A DNA stretch of 64,000 nt from an uncultured Gemmata sp. (GCA_937924775.1 CALDUT010000003.1:178759-242758); one strand, 5' to 3'; numbered from the stretch's first letter, positions 10,543-23,806 are shown. Program-made: numbers and translations. Notes: generated from the sequence alone by a model not told the origin.

Positions 10543-11715
10543 TTATTCGAGGAGAGTTTCTTTTCGGACTGTCAGCCACTCGAGCCGGGCTGGGTCGAGG
10601 GTGAAGCCGAGGCCGCTGCCGACGATCGCGGGGGCTCGGCCCCCGCGACCGAAGGTCAGGTCTTCGACCGAGAGGGCTTCCCAAACCAAATGCCGGTCGT
10701 AACTGCCTTCCCGGTAACGAATTCCGGTGACGCTGGTGGCGAAGTGCCGCCCGGCCGCGGTGAGAATTGCGGTTTCCCCCACCTGGCAACCCAACTGGTA
10801 GCCGAGGTTGTGCCGTGTCGCGAATTGGGCCAAACGCAGACTCGGAATGAAGCCCCCGCATTTGGACAGCCGGATGTTGAACAGGTCACACCATCCGCCC
10901 TGTACGGCCTGTTCGGCATCGATGAGGCCGCAGAGGGATTCGTCGAGCATGATCGGGGTTTTGACCTGCTGACGGACCGCGGCTAAGCTCGCCACCTCCT
11001 CGTGTCGGACCGGCTGTTCGACACTGGTGATGCCGAACGGTTCGAGTTCGCGAATCCGCTCGACGGCTTCCGAAGCCGACCACGCTTCGTTGGCATCTAT
11101 GCGTAAATCGATAGCTCGCCCCAACCACCGACGAACCAGTTTGGTCCGTGTCACATCATCCTGACCCGCGATACCGACTTTCAACTTCACCTGCTTGAAC
11201 CCGCCCAGCCAATATACCAGCGGATAGACCCGCTTCTTCCAGCCGCGTGGATCACCGATGACGCCGCTATACCACACCTCCGGCTGAAACTCATACAACT
11301 CCGGGGCGACCAATTGCGTCACCCGCGTCAGGGGCTCGCCGAAGGCACGCCCGAAAGCATCCAGAAGGGCCAATTCCACAGCACAGCGGGCCGCATTGCC
11401 CAAAATCCCTCGATCGTCGGTGGCCGAAGGGGCCAAGCGGATTGTTTCAGCCAGATGCACAGCTTGGACGAAGTCCGCCGCCCCCGTCTTGAGTTGTTCG
11501 GGTAGCTGCGAGCGCTTCAGAAGCTCTAGGGAAAAGTCGATCGTTTCCCCGGTGACGTAATCTCGCGGAACCCCTTCCCCGTACCCGGTGCTGCCATCGG
11601 AGAGTTTGCAGCGAACCACAATGTTGTCGGTTTCGGTCCGAACGTGGCTGGCGTGGGTAATCTTTCGCCGCAAAGCGACGCGAACGTGCCGGGCTTCCAA
11701 CTCCACCACCTGCAT
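10543..11715 (-). CDS. Enolase-superfamily enzyme (muconate-lactonizing / dipeptide-epimerase-like subgroup)
   Basis: VKLKVG, LRIDANEAW, VEQPV, MLDESLCG, RLSKCGG active-site motifs. Confidence 0.85.
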   Translation of the reverse strand: MQVVELEARHVRVALRRKITHASHVRTETDNIVVRCKLSDGSTGYGEGVPRDYVTGETIDFSLELLKRSQLPEQLKTGAADFVQAVHLAETIRLAPSATDDRGILGNAARCAVELALLDAFGRAFGEPLTRVTQLVAPELYEFQPEVWYSGVIGDPRGWKKRVYPLVYWLGGFKQVKLKVGIAGQDDVTRTKLVRRWLGRAIDLRIDANEAWSASEAVERIRELEPFGITSVEQPVRHEEVASLAAVRQQVKTPIMLDESLCGLIDAEQAVQGGWCDLFNIRLSKCGGFIPSLRLAQFATRHNLGYQLGCQVGETAILTAAGRHFATSVTGIRYREGSYDRHLVWEALSVEDLTFGRGGRAPAIVGSGLGFTLDPARLEWLTVRKETLLE

Positions 11716-11764
11716 AACCGCCCCACTCTCCGAACAACAACCTAACCCGTGACCACCGATTACC

Positions 11765-12796
11765 TTATGGTTTCGCCGTCAACTTCCAGCCCTTCTCGCT
11801 CACTTCCAAACCTTGATGCCCAGCGTATCGATCGTAGACTTGTTCCATCTCTTCAATGGAATCGAAGTAACCGACGATGTAAGCGGCGCCGAAGCGGTCG
11901 CCCGGTTGGATGCGCCGGCCACCGATTTCCTGGATCATGCAAACGTAGCCGCGTTGGTGGCACCAGGCTTCGTAAACCACCGCGGGGTCGAGAGTCATAC
12001 CGGCGAGCCAGGGGCCGCTTTGGCCGGTTTTCGGATCGCGAATGCGGTAGGCCCGGATGATGCGTTGGGGGATCTTGGTGTCGTCGCGGGTGTACAGAAA
12101 TTGTTCATCGGGCGCAAAGTCTTTTGCGAATTTATCGGAAGGTATTGTGCCGTGGTAACTTAAGTAAATTTCGCGAAAGCTGTCCCCGTTTTTGTGCTTG
12201 ATGTGGCCGGGCATGTCGATGCGGAGAAACATCGCGTCGCTGGCGTTTTTGGCCGTGATCCGGTCGGCGGAGACGAAGTAGCGTTTACCAGCAGGAAAGA
12301 CGATGGTTTGTTCCCATTTCGAGCCGGGTTTCTTCCCCGGGGCGGCCAGTTGGTAGGTGAATTCCTGGTGAATGGCGATGAAATCCTCGCCGCGAATGAC
12401 TGTGGGCTGAAGTTTTTTGGCCTGTGTACAAATTTGAGGCCCTTCAATACTGCGCTTGGCCCGTTTCCCGTGAACAAGATTGTTGAATTCGTAAGGTAAA
12501 TCGCCCGGTAGCTGGTCGCGGTAGGCTTCATCGCTGCCTGGTTCCATGATCCAATCGACGATATGTAAACCAAAACCCAAATCGCGAGCCCCCGTTTTCT
12601 TGTCAAGCAGGCTCCCCCCCGCGACCCCGCTGACGTAGCCTTTTTTCTTGATACTCGCTTCGAGTGCATCTGTAACGATGCAAATACGCTCGGCCTCTTC
12701 GGTGACCCGCAATGGCGGATTCGATTTCTCCTGAGAAGGAACCGCCACAACCACCGCAAGGAGCATTCCAGACGTTAAAAGAAAACATCGGATCAC
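11765..12796 (-). CDS. Conserved secreted hypothetical protein
   Basis: Signal peptide MIRCFLLTSGMLLAVVVAVPSQ; long uninterrupted ORF with coding composition; family not recognised. Confidence 0.6.
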   Translation of the reverse strand: MIRCFLLTSGMLLAVVVAVPSQEKSNPPLRVTEEAERICIVTDALEASIKKKGYVSGVAGGSLLDKKTGARDLGFGLHIVDWIMEPGSDEAYRDQLPGDLPYEFNNLVHGKRAKRSIEGPQICTQAKKLQPTVIRGEDFIAIHQEFTYQLAAPGKKPGSKWEQTIVFPAGKRYFVSADRITAKNASDAMFLRIDMPGHIKHKNGDSFREIYLSYHGTIPSDKFAKDFAPDEQFLYTRDDTKIPQRIIRAYRIRDPKTGQSGPWLAGMTLDPAVVYEAWCHQRGYVCMIQEIGGRRIQPGDRFGAAYIVGYFDSIEEMEQVYDRYAGHQGLEVSEKGWKLTAKP

Positions 12797-12862
12797 AGCT
12801 CATCTCCCAGCTGAGAGGCGAACCCAATTTGGATCAACCCAAATCGTATCTGGTGTGCGCGG

Positions 12863-14518
12863 CTATGGCAGCATCGGCAAATCGAGGCCGTTGTCGCGAG
12901 CGCAGCGGATCGCGGTTTCGTAGCCGGCGTCGGCATGACGCATCACCCCGGTGCCGGGGTCGTTGCGCAGCACACGGGCGAGACGTTTTGCAGCTTCCGG
13001 CGTGCCATCGCACACAATCACCATGCCGGCATGCTGGCTGAAACCCATCCCCACGCCGCCGCCATGGTGAAACGAAACCCATGTCGCCCCGCTGGCGGTA
13101 TTCAAGAGGGCATTGAGCAGGGGCCAATCGGAAACGGCATCCGAACCATCGCGCATGGCTTCGGTTTCGCGGTTGGGGCTGGCTACCGAACCACTATCCA
13201 GATGATCGCGGCCAATGACAATCGGGGCCCCCAGTTCCCCGCGAGCCACCATCTCATTGAAGGCCATCCCCACCCGGGCCCGATCTTTCAAACCTAACCA
13301 GCATATCCGTGCCGGCAGCCCCTGAAATGCGATCCGCTCTTGGGCCATATCCAACCAGCGGTGCAGGTGAGCATCGGCGACCAATTCCTTCACTTTGGCA
13401 TCCGTGCGGGCGATGTCCTCGGCCTCGCCCGACAGCGCCACCCAGCGGAAAGGCCCCATCCCCTCACAAAACAGAGGGCGGATATACGTGGGGACAAACC
13501 CAGGGATGTCGAAGGCGTTAGTAACGCCTTGGTCGTAGGCCATCTGCCGGATGTTATTACCATAATCCAAGGCCACGGCCCCCCGCTGTTGCATCGTGAG
13601 CATCGCGCGAACGTGAACAGTCATCGACCGTTTGGCCGCGGCGATCACTTCGTCGGGCGCAGTCCGGGCTTTCTCCCGCCATTGCCCGAGGGTCCAACCT
13701 TGCGGCAAGTAACCATGCAGTGGGTCGTGCGCGCTGGTTTGATCGGTCACCACATCCGGGGTGATGCCCCGGGCCACCAACTCCGAACACACGTCAGCCG
13801 CATTCCCCACCAAGCCGACCGACACGGGCCGGCCTTGGCGAACCAGCGCCAGAGCTTCATCCAGCGAATGCGTTTTGCAATCGACATAACGGGTACGCAA
13901 GCGGAAATCGATGCGGCTTTCATCGCATTCGACAGCCAGCATGGCGAATCCGGCCATCGTCGCGGCCAGGGGCTGCGCTCCACCCATACCCCCCAAACCA
14001 CCGGTGAGAATCCACTTGCCGCTAGCGTTACCGGCAAAGTGCTTCTTCGCCACGCTGGCAAACGTTTCATACGTCCCTTGTACGATCCCTTGAGAACCGA
14101 TGTAAATCCAACTGCCCGCAGTCATCTGACCGTACATCATCAAGCCTAGGCGGTCGAGTTCCTGGAAATGGTCCCACGTCGCCCACCGCGGAACCAAATT
14201 GGAATTGGCAATCAGCACCCGCGGTGCGTCCGGATGTGTTTCAAACACGCCAACGGGTTTTCCCGATTGCACCAAGAGGGTTTGGTCATGCGCGAGCCGT
14301 TTCAGGACCTCCACGATTTTGTCGAAGCATTCCCAACTCCGCGCCGCTCGACCAATGCCGCCATAAACCACGAGTTCCGCCGGCCGTTCGGCCACTTCCG
14401 GATCAAGATTGTTCATCAGCATCCGCAAAGCGGCTTCGGTGAGCCAACTTTTGCATTGCCGAACGGAGCCGCGGGGGGCCCGAACCACACGATTGGGATC
14501 GTTGCGGGTAAAGTTCAT
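12863..14518 (-). CDS. hutU: Urocanate hydratase
   Basis: [65 protein letters not shown] overlap with hutG. Confidence 0.97.
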   Translation of the reverse strand: MNFTRNDPNRVVRAPRGSVRQCKSWLTEAALRMLMNNLDPEVAERPAELVVYGGIGRAARSWECFDKIVEVLKRLAHDQTLLVQSGKPVGVFETHPDAPRVLIANSNLVPRWATWDHFQELDRLGLMMYGQMTAGSWIYIGSQGIVQGTYETFASVAKKHFAGNASGKWILTGGLGGMGGAQPLAATMAGFAMLAVECDESRIDFRLRTRYVDCKTHSLDEALALVRQGRPVSVGLVGNAADVCSELVARGITPDVVTDQTSAHDPLHGYLPQGWTLGQWREKARTAPDEVIAAAKRSMTVHVRAMLTMQQRGAVALDYGNNIRQMAYDQGVTNAFDIPGFVPTYIRPLFCEGMGPFRWVALSGEAEDIARTDAKVKELVADAHLHRWLDMAQERIAFQGLPARICWLGLKDRARVGMAFNEMVARGELGAPIVIGRDHLDSGSVASPNRETEAMRDGSDAVSDWPLLNALLNTASGATWVSFHHGGGVGMGFSQHAGMVIVCDGTPEAAKRLARVLRNDPGTGVMRHADAGYETAIRCARDNGLDLPMLP

Positions 14519-15465
14519 GCGTCATCCTCCTGGCCTTCCCAGGCGTGAGCGATCCCCCACACCAACCGGGCCGCAACGCGGCCACCGCAGTTGTCGATGT
14601 CAAACTGCGGATTCAGCTCAACAAGGTCCACCGCCACCACTTTTTGGGACGCAACAACACCCTCCACCACCAGTTCCACCGCTTCCAGGGCCAACCCACG
14701 GGCTGCCGGCGCGCTGACCGCCGGCATGATGGCCGCGGACAGAACATCGAGATCAATACTCAGATGAATCGCTTCCGCGTTGGCCATAAAATCGGCAATC
14801 GTAGCCAGCGCTTCCGCACGCGGGAGGGGCTGGAAATCCGTATCGGGAATGAATCTGCCGCCCCAGTCCTTCAGCCGCTGATAGAGAGCCCGCGTGTTGG
14901 CCGGCTGAGCTGCCCCGATGCACAGATAGCGAAATGGTTGGTGATGGGCCGCACACCATCGGGCAATCTGAGAAAAAGGTGTTCCCGAGTGGGCCGGTAG
15001 ATCGGCGCGCAGGTCGAGATGGGCGTCGATATTCACAATGCTGACGGCCACCCCAGGCTTCGCTTGGTGGATGCCTTGGAACGTGCCCCACGCGGTTTCG
15101 TGCCCGCCGCCGAGAACCAGCGGCCGGTGCCCCATACGCAGGACAGCGGCGACGGCTTCCGCAAGCGTGTTCTGGGCTTGTTCCAAATCCCCGTCGGTAC
15201 AGGAAACATCGCCCGCGTCGTACACCGGGGCCTTTTGATGCCACGCGAAATTTGCCAGCATGGCGCGAATGGCACGCGGCCCCTCCTTCGCCCCCCCGCG
15301 GCCACCGTTGCGGCGCACCCCTTCATCGCACGCAAAACCGATCAGGACCAGCCCCGGCGGTACACCTGCGGCCCACGGCTGCACCATCTGATGCCAGCGG
15401 AGAGCCGCCGGACCATCGGCCCCATCGACACGACCACTCCAGACGCTCCTGTCGGCTTCCAGCAT
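14515..15465 (-). CDS. hutG: Formimidoylglutamase (arginase/ureohydrolase family)
   Basis: [45 protein letters not shown]. Confidence 0.9.
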   Translation of the reverse strand: MLEADRSVWSGRVDGADGPAALRWHQMVQPWAAGVPPGLVLIGFACDEGVRRNGGRGGAKEGPRAIRAMLANFAWHQKAPVYDAGDVSCTDGDLEQAQNTLAEAVAAVLRMGHRPLVLGGGHETAWGTFQGIHQAKPGVAVSIVNIDAHLDLRADLPAHSGTPFSQIARWCAAHHQPFRYLCIGAAQPANTRALYQRLKDWGGRFIPDTDFQPLPRAEALATIADFMANAEAIHLSIDLDVLSAAIMPAVSAPAARGLALEAVELVVEGVVASQKVVAVDLVELNPQFDIDNCGGRVAARLVWGIAHAWEGQEDDA

Positions 15466-15474
15466 GGCTCGGGA

Positions 15475-16719
15475 TCACAAGGGTGAATCGGGAATTCCTC
15501 GCACCACCCGCTGCACCAACGGATTAATACCAAGAGCACAGACAATTTCGGCCGGATGCGCGACGTCCCACACGAGGAAATCCGCCCGCTTGCCGACGGC
15601 GATCGTTCCCAGCTTAGCCCCGCGGCCCAGGGCTTGGGCCGCTCCGCGGGTCGCTCCCACCAGAGCCTCCTCGGGCGAAAGACCATAGAGCACACACGCC
15701 ATGTTCATCCCCAATCGCAGCGACGCGAAAGGACTGGTACCCGGGTTGAAGTCACTGGCCACCGCCAGTGGCACCCCGGCGGCGCGGAGCTGGGCCACGG
15801 GGGGCTTTTGCGGCTCGCGGAGAAAATAATAGGCCCCCGGCAGAAGTACCGCAGTGGTTCCAGCCTTAGCCAGAGCGCCGATGCCGGCATCATCGAGGTA
15901 TTCAAGGTGATCCGCGGACCACCCCCCATACTTCGCCACCAACTCGGCTCCATGGGAATGGCTCAATTGCTCCACATGGCCTTTGACTGCCAGCTGATGT
16001 CGCTGCGCCGCGGCGAAGATGCGGTCGCACTGTTCGTAGCTGAAGGCGATCGTTTCGCAAAAGACATCCACGGCTTCGGCTAGTCCATTGTGGGCCACCG
16101 CGGGGATGATTTCGTCACCAATATAGGAAACGTAATCATCCGCACGGCCCGCGAATTCTGGCGGCACCGCGTGGGCGGCCAGGAGTGTGGGGGAAATCTC
16201 AACCCGTAATGCCGGGTCGGCATGGCCGAGGCGTTGCGCAACACGGAGTAACTTGAGTTCGTCCTCCAGGGTCAGCCCGTAGCCGGATTTGATCTCAAGG
16301 CATGTCACCCCTTCGGCGACCAACGCCCGCAGCCGGGGAAGGGCCGCTTTCAAGAGTTCGTCGTCGCTCATCGCACGGGTGGCTCGAACGGTGGAAAGAA
16401 TCCCCCCGCCACGACGAGCGATCTCGAGATAAGGTACCCCGGTTAGGCGAGCCTCCCAGTCCGCCGCCCGCGAACCACCCCAAACGAGATGAGTATGGCA
16501 ATCAATCAACCCCGGGGTGATCAATCGGCCGGCACAATCGGTGACGGCACCGGAGTACTGCCGCAGTTCGGGGGAATCCACTGGCAAAATGGCCGCGATG
16601 GTCTCGCCCCGGACCGCAAGCGCGTGATGTTCCAAAAGGCCATAAGGCGCGGCCACTTGGGGATCGAGAGTGGCGATCCGTGCATGGCTCCACACATGAT
16701 CGAACAGGAGCGGCGGCAT
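15475..16719 (-). CDS. hutI: Imidazolonepropionase
   Basis: GLIDCHTHLVWGGSRAADWEARLTGVPYLEIARRGGGILSTVRATRAMSDDEL, VKGHVEQLSHSHGAEL, DFNPGTSPFASLRLGMNMAC. Confidence 0.96.
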   Translation of the reverse strand: MPPLLFDHVWSHARIATLDPQVAAPYGLLEHHALAVRGETIAAILPVDSPELRQYSGAVTDCAGRLITPGLIDCHTHLVWGGSRAADWEARLTGVPYLEIARRGGGILSTVRATRAMSDDELLKAALPRLRALVAEGVTCLEIKSGYGLTLEDELKLLRVAQRLGHADPALRVEISPTLLAAHAVPPEFAGRADDYVSYIGDEIIPAVAHNGLAEAVDVFCETIAFSYEQCDRIFAAAQRHQLAVKGHVEQLSHSHGAELVAKYGGWSADHLEYLDDAGIGALAKAGTTAVLLPGAYYFLREPQKPPVAQLRAAGVPLAVASDFNPGTSPFASLRLGMNMACVLYGLSPEEALVGATRGAAQALGRGAKLGTIAVGKRADFLVWDVAHPAEIVCALGINPLVQRVVRGIPDSPL

Positions 16720-16806
16720 ACCGTCATTGAAACCGCGGGATTGGCCACAAGCAACGGGAATTGCTCCGCTACCGAAGCGGTTCGGCCAGCATGAAGAGGC
16801 GACGAG

Positions 16807-17454
16807 CTACTGGAGCAGTTCGCGGACCCGCTCTTGGAGATGTTTCAGCCCCTTTTCGAAGCGTTCGTGGCCATCGGGGCGGTTTTCGTTCGGGAGGCCT
16901 TCGTAGGTGGCCCGGATAATACCATTCTTATCGACCAGGCTCAGCCGGGTGCTGTGATCGAATTCAAATCCTTCTTTGACATCCGGTCCAGTTTCCACAA
17001 TCACGGTTTGTTTGAATCGCTCACGGACGAGCTGGTGAATGGTTTGTTCGTCGCCGGTGAGGAAGAGCCAATGGTTGGGGTCGGCTTGGCGGTTTTTGGC
17101 GTAAATGTTGAGGGCGGTGAGGTCGTCGCGTTGGGGATCCACCGTGAAAGTGACGAGTTTGAGCTGGCCGGTGGCCAGTTCGTTGTGGAGTTCGCGTTGC
17201 AACCGCGCCATGGTGTTAGTCACCGCGGGGCATGGGCCGTTACAACGGGTGAAGATAAACGACGCAATCCACACTTTCCCAAGAAGGTCTTTGTCAGTGA
17301 TGGTTTTCCCACTGCGTTCGGTGAGCGCAAACGAACCCACCGGGAAGTCCAAATCCAGTGGGGGCGGGTCAGCATGGCTTGGACTACTCGGTGTGGGGAG
17401 TAATCCACAACCCACAATCGATGTGACCAGCAAGAGTAAGAGGAATCGCTTCAT
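16807..17454 (-). CDS. SCO1/SenC family copper chaperone
   Basis: Lipoprotein-like signal; ASFIFTRCNGPCPAVTNTM (CxxxC), TFTVDPQRD. Confidence 0.88.
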   Translation of the reverse strand: MKRFLLLLLVTSIVGCGLLPTPSSPSHADPPPLDLDFPVGSFALTERSGKTITDKDLLGKVWIASFIFTRCNGPCPAVTNTMARLQRELHNELATGQLKLVTFTVDPQRDDLTALNIYAKNRQADPNHWLFLTGDEQTIHQLVRERFKQTVIVETGPDVKEGFEFDHSTRLSLVDKNGIIRATYEGLPNENRPDGHERFEKGLKHLQERVRELLQ

Positions 17455-17455
17455 G

Positions 17456-18406
17456 TCACTTCAGGAGGAGAACGTCGATCAGGAGAATGCCCAGCACACC
17501 GGGCAGATGCAGCAGCGACGCCAATAGGACGCGGCGGGCATTTTTATCGGTCCGCAACCGGGCAAATTCCGCCGCACGCCGGGTGAAAAAGAGGCCCAAC
17601 CCGGCACACCCCACAGCAAAGAACCAACCCCCCAATCCCACGGCCATGGCCACGAACCCCACGGGAATAAGTGCCGCCGCGGTGAGTATCATCACACCGG
17701 CGGTGCATCGACCGCTTGGGTCACAACCGGGGAGCATGACAAGACCGCCCTCTGCGTAGTCCCGGCGGTACATCCACGCGATCGCCAAAAAGTGGGGAAT
17801 TTGCCACAGAAAAAGCAATGCAAAAAGGACTGCGGCTCCATGCCAGCCCACAGCCCTGGGCCCGCTATCCGCCGCATACCAGCCAATAACCGGTGGCAAC
17901 GCACCTGGCACGGCCCCTACCAGGGTATTCCAAGCGGTTACCGTTTTCAGCGGCGTGTAGACGAAGGCATAAAGAACAAACGTGACAGCCGCGGCGATCG
18001 TGGCGGGCATGGGCACGGTCGCTGCGAGGTAGGCGAGGCCAGCACCGGCGAGAGCTGCACCGAACATCGCGGCCTCTTCTGGCACGATGCGACCCGCCGG
18101 CAGCGGTCGTTTCATGGTCCGTCGCATCCGGGCATCGATGCGGCGTTCAAACAGTTGATTGAGAGTGCTTCCCCCGGCGGCTACAAGCCCTGCTCCCACG
18201 AGCGTGTGAATAAGAACCCGAAGATCGGGCGTCGTTCCGGCGGCCAACAGATAACCAGCGGCCACCGTGAATAGCGCCATCAGCGCGATACGTGGTTTGG
18301 TGAGTTCGAGGTAATCGGCAAAGCGGCGGGGAGCCGCCACCGACGCAGACGCCGAGGCCATCGGGGGAAGAGTATCGGTTTCGGCGCCAAGCGTCGCCCT
18401 CATCAT
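17456..18406 (-). CDS. ctaB: Protoheme IX farnesyltransferase
   Basis: YLELTKPRIALMALFTVAAGYLLA, NQLFERRIDARMRRTMKRPLPAGR, VYTPLKTVTAWNTLVGAVPGALPPVIGW. Confidence 0.93.
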   Translation of the reverse strand: MMRATLGAETDTLPPMASASASVAAPRRFADYLELTKPRIALMALFTVAAGYLLAAGTTPDLRVLIHTLVGAGLVAAGGSTLNQLFERRIDARMRRTMKRPLPAGRIVPEEAAMFGAALAGAGLAYLAATVPMPATIAAAVTFVLYAFVYTPLKTVTAWNTLVGAVPGALPPVIGWYAADSGPRAVGWHGAAVLFALLFLWQIPHFLAIAWMYRRDYAEGGLVMLPGCDPSGRCTAGVMILTAAALIPVGFVAMAVGLGGWFFAVGCAGLGLFFTRRAAEFARLRTDKNARRVLLASLLHLPGVLGILLIDVLLLK

Positions 18407-18437
18407 GCCGCGACTCCACAGCAGTGCGAAACGGTCT

Positions 18438-19631
18438 TCAAACCGACGGCACAACAACTTCCGAACGGGATTCGGCCCACTCCACCGTCATCATTTTTAG
18501 TGTATGGACCGTTTCGGGGGCCGTCTGCCACAACCGCAGGCTGAGTGCCAGGGCCGCAGCCCACACCCCACTACCAACGAGAGCATGCAAGCTGCGGATG
18601 GCTCCCCCGGCCGGTGTGACTGGAACCAATTCCGGCAACACATATTGCCCGAAACGGGCCATCCACGCTTCTACACCCAAATACAACTGAACGACGATCA
18701 ACCCAGCCAGGCCCCACGCGATCCAGCCCCCCCGCGCGCGGGCCGCCGCGTCAGCGAAGATCGCCACGAGCAGCCATACGGCCACCGCCGTGGCCAGAAA
18801 GGCCGTGAGGAAGTGCAGCCGTTGTGACAGCGGCGTGGGGAAGTGGCGAACCCATGCTCCCAGGATAATCTGAACGAAGATCAACGCGGCGAAGATCGCA
18901 CTCCCGCGAGCCCACCGGCGAACTGATTCCGTTTGCGGCTGAGCCCCAGGCCGCGCAGACAGGACCGCGAGCGAAACCAATAATCCCAACACCACTTGAG
19001 CGAAAACGCCGTGAAACGCGGCCAGATCGGTTCCGACCAGTTCATTCAACTTCACCCGGAAGCCGCCCAGTAAGCCCTGAACCATCACGGCCATCAGCGC
19101 GATCGCCGCACAGAGACGCCAACCCGCTCCTTGGGAGCGTAAAAGAAGGCTTGTGAGCGTGGCCCAAAGCATCGCGGCCAAACCGATGCCGGTGGTGGTG
19201 GCTTCGCGAATTGGCCAGGCCACGTCCGCAGCGAGGGTGTCGCGTTGGGCCATCATCGCCCGGTGGAATTCTCCGTAACTGGCCAGAAGCACAATCGCTC
19301 CTACCAGCGCCATCCCGCGAAGAACTTTCCGCGGTTCCGTCCACAGCGCCCCCAGCGTCAAGACGGTCACTAGCCCTCCGACCATCCAACCCACAATCCG
19401 GTGCGTATGTTCAATGAAGAAGCCGAACTGTTCCCGGAATTTGGCTTTTTCCGCATCCGTAGCAGTATGAAACACATACCACGGCTCGGTGGGCCAAACC
19501 GGATCGGCCATTCCCGCCCCAAAACTGGTAACAAATTGGCCAATCGCTAGCAGCAGGAATGTCACCGCGACGGATACGATGGCCCAGATGTGCAACCACC
19601 GGGGTACAGGTCGGGTCAGTGATGGTGTCAT
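18438..19631 (-). CDS. ctaA: Heme A synthase (CtaA/COX15 family)
   Basis: Polytopic; FIEHTHRIVGWMVGG, FHGVFAQVVLGLLVSLAV, LHALVGSGVWAAAL histidine motifs. Confidence 0.88.
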   Translation of the reverse strand: MTPSLTRPVPRWLHIWAIVSVAVTFLLLAIGQFVTSFGAGMADPVWPTEPWYVFHTATDAEKAKFREQFGFFIEHTHRIVGWMVGGLVTVLTLGALWTEPRKVLRGMALVGAIVLLASYGEFHRAMMAQRDTLAADVAWPIREATTTGIGLAAMLWATLTSLLLRSQGAGWRLCAAIALMAVMVQGLLGGFRVKLNELVGTDLAAFHGVFAQVVLGLLVSLAVLSARPGAQPQTESVRRWARGSAIFAALIFVQIILGAWVRHFPTPLSQRLHFLTAFLATAVAVWLLVAIFADAAARARGGWIAWGLAGLIVVQLYLGVEAWMARFGQYVLPELVPVTPAGGAIRSLHALVGSGVWAAALALSLRLWQTAPETVHTLKMMTVEWAESRSEVVVPSV

Positions 19632-19763
19632 AGATGCACAACGCGGGTAATGGAAATTCGAATGTTGGGGCAATTGTGTTCAGAAACTGATCAGAGTCGG
19701 GTTGTTCAGTTTTTGGACAAGCTGTCGCGTCCTTGTTAAAGAACCGCTTTTTCCACCGGGGGT

Positions 19764-20927
19764 TCACTTTGCGTTGGGGTAGATCGCGTCGTGAACGTCG
19801 GGGGGTAGCCGCACCGGGTAGGGGATCGAAGTGACAAACCGCACTAAGTCCCAAACCTCGCGATCGGTGTACTGGGTGGGCGGGTGCGCGGGCATACCGA
19901 CTGGGGCAATCCCGAAACGTATGCGGGCGTACACATCCTGCGGTTCTTTGCCACCTTTGAGCGTGGTTTCAGTGAAGTTGGCCGGTTTGGCGACCGTGCC
20001 CCACACATCGTACCGCAACACGGGCTTGCGGCCGAAGTCCTCATGACAGCTGATACAGGAATTTTCAGTTTTGGCCGTAAATAACCGGTATCCGCGACGG
20101 ACGGCCTCGTGGAAGCGGGGGGAGTCGTAGTCGCCATCGTCGGGGGGGGTCGGCAAGGGGGGGGCCGCATCGGCGTGTTCCCATTCGCGCAGAAGAGTCG
20201 ATAGCCGTTCGGCCGGTTGGAACGGTCGACCTTCGGCTGCCGCGTGCAGTCCTTCAAACTCGATCTGTCCCCGGAGCGATAGAAACATCACATAGCCGGC
20301 CAGCAGATCACGTTCTCCGGGTTCCAAAAGTGAGAACGCGGGCATCGCGGTTCCCGGCAGGCCGTGATGAATGGTGCGGAGAAGGTCGGAGCGACGCGGT
20401 TTCATCCCTTCGCCACTTGTCACGAATTTGAAGGCACCCTGCCGGTAATCGCGGGGGAAGGGCACCACAAACTGGCCCGCTTTCGCACCGCGACCATCGC
20501 CAGTGAGATTGTGGCAGTCGAAGCATTTGGTTTTATAGAGTCGCGCCCCTTCGCGTAAGTGATCTCGGGTCAGTTTGAGCGACTCGGAGATGGTCTGTGG
20601 TGCGGCAGGAGTGCCGAACGTGGCAGTTAAGAATTGGTTGAGGGCGTCCCGATCGGCTTCCGCGAGAGATTGGGGTTCCACCGTCCGCCCGCCCAGGCTG
20701 TCCAAAGCGGCAATTTCTTCATCCAGCCGCCCGGCGGTATTCTCTTTAAGGGGGGCTTGCGTGGGCAGTTGCAAGACCAACCGGTCGGCCCGCGGGGGAA
20801 AAACGAGTTGGGCCGGGTAATGCACGACCGGTGAACCACACCCAGTAATAATGGGCACAGGCAGGGTTACAAGAGTCACGAGAAGGAAGCACCGTGACTG
20901 GTTTTGTAGTACTCTGTGCCCGGACAT
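19764..20927 (-). CDS. Di-heme cytochrome c lipoprotein
   Basis: Lipobox-like PIITGC; CFDCH and CISCH heme motifs; position in cox operon. Confidence 0.85.
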   Translation of the reverse strand: MSGHRVLQNQSRCFLLVTLVTLPVPIITGCGSPVVHYPAQLVFPPRADRLVLQLPTQAPLKENTAGRLDEEIAALDSLGGRTVEPQSLAEADRDALNQFLTATFGTPAAPQTISESLKLTRDHLREGARLYKTKCFDCHNLTGDGRGAKAGQFVVPFPRDYRQGAFKFVTSGEGMKPRRSDLLRTIHHGLPGTAMPAFSLLEPGERDLLAGYVMFLSLRGQIEFEGLHAAAEGRPFQPAERLSTLLREWEHADAAPPLPTPPDDGDYDSPRFHEAVRRGYRLFTAKTENSCISCHEDFGRKPVLRYDVWGTVAKPANFTETTLKGGKEPQDVYARIRFGIAPVGMPAHPPTQYTDREVWDLVRFVTSIPYPVRLPPDVHDAIYPNAK

Positions 20928-20940
20928 TCCTTTCACTCGA

Positions 20941-21279
20941 TCAGCCTACCACCATATGTCGCGTCAGATAGTCGGCGAGAAATAGTACAAACAAAATCCC
21001 CATCCAAAACAGTGACGACAGCGCTGTGAGAATCACGACTTTGTCGCCCTGGCGGAGATGCATGAAATAGTACGCGACCAAGCCCGCCTGCACCGAGGCA
21101 ATCGCCAACTGCAAGGGAAGGGTGAGCTTGGTCGGCCCCATGGCGCCGGAGATACCAATATTCGCCAAGGCCAAGCCAATCAGGACGACGAACACCAAGA
21201 TCAGTGTGGCCGGATTATCCACATCCTGACGAATGCCATGGGGATCGTCGTTGGCGGTTGCAGTGTTCGGTTCAGCCAT
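20941..21279 (-). CDS. Cytochrome c oxidase subunit IV-like protein
   Basis: Three TM segments, LQLAIASVQAGLVAYYFMHLRQGD; adjacent to coxC. Confidence 0.85.
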   Translation of the reverse strand: MAEPNTATANDDPHGIRQDVDNPATLILVFVVLIGLALANIGISGAMGPTKLTLPLQLAIASVQAGLVAYYFMHLRQGDKVVILTALSSLFWMGILFVLFLADYLTRHMVVG

Positions 21280-21369
21280 GGATTCTCTCGTTTGCGGAAT
21301 TAGTTCTCTTGGTGAGTGGTCGCGGGGTGGCCCCTGTCTTGTCTTGATGGAGGGCCAACCCCTACTGGA

Positions 21370-22042
21370 TCAGTGCTTCATTCCCGCCCCGGCCAGATAA
21401 AGCAGAGGCATGAGAAAGAGCCAGATCGCGTCGACCAAGTGCCAATACAAGCTCACAACTTCCACGGTGGAGTAATTCTCCGGCGGGATGGTTCCGCGCC
21501 AAGCTTCCCACGCCAGCCACAAAATGCAGCCAATCCCCACCAGAATGTGAATGCCGTGGATACCGGTCATCACATAGTAGAAGCACAGAAAGAGTTGAAT
21601 CTTCGCAGGGTCCAACCCTTTGCTGATAGCTTCCTGGTGGTAGTGCGTACCAAAGCCAGGGCCCGGTACGAGTTGTTCGTGGAAATCTTCGGCATACTCG
21701 AAGCCTTTAACCACCATAAAGGCGGTCGCCAGAGCCACGGTGATCAGCAGGTTGCCGATCAGGGCCCCCCGCTGGCCGAGTTTGGCCGAGCGGATGGCCA
21801 AGGTCATGGTCAGACTGCTGGTGATGAGAAAAATCGTGTTGATGGTCGCCAAGGTCCGGTTGAGATGCGAGCTGGCCAGCTCGAACTCGTGCGGATACCA
21901 GATGCGATACATCGCATAAGCGCCGAACAGACCGCCGAAGAAGAGGATCTCGGTGGCCAGGAACATCCACATTCCCAGCCGTTCGCAGGCGTGCTGCTGA
22001 CCCAAATCTTCGAAGTGGTGCTTCAGCACCGAGGAGTGGGTG

Positions 22043-22053
<11 letters not shown>
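21370..22053 (-). CDS. ctaE: Cytochrome c oxidase subunit III
   Basis: [62 protein letters not shown]. Confidence 0.95.

Positions 22054-23802
<1,749 letters not shown>

Positions 23803-23806
<4 letters not shown>

Noticed and set aside
13340-14149. 269-aa plus-strand ORF inside hutU
   Set aside because: Antisense to a well-conserved enzyme gene; translation looks like reverse-frame noise
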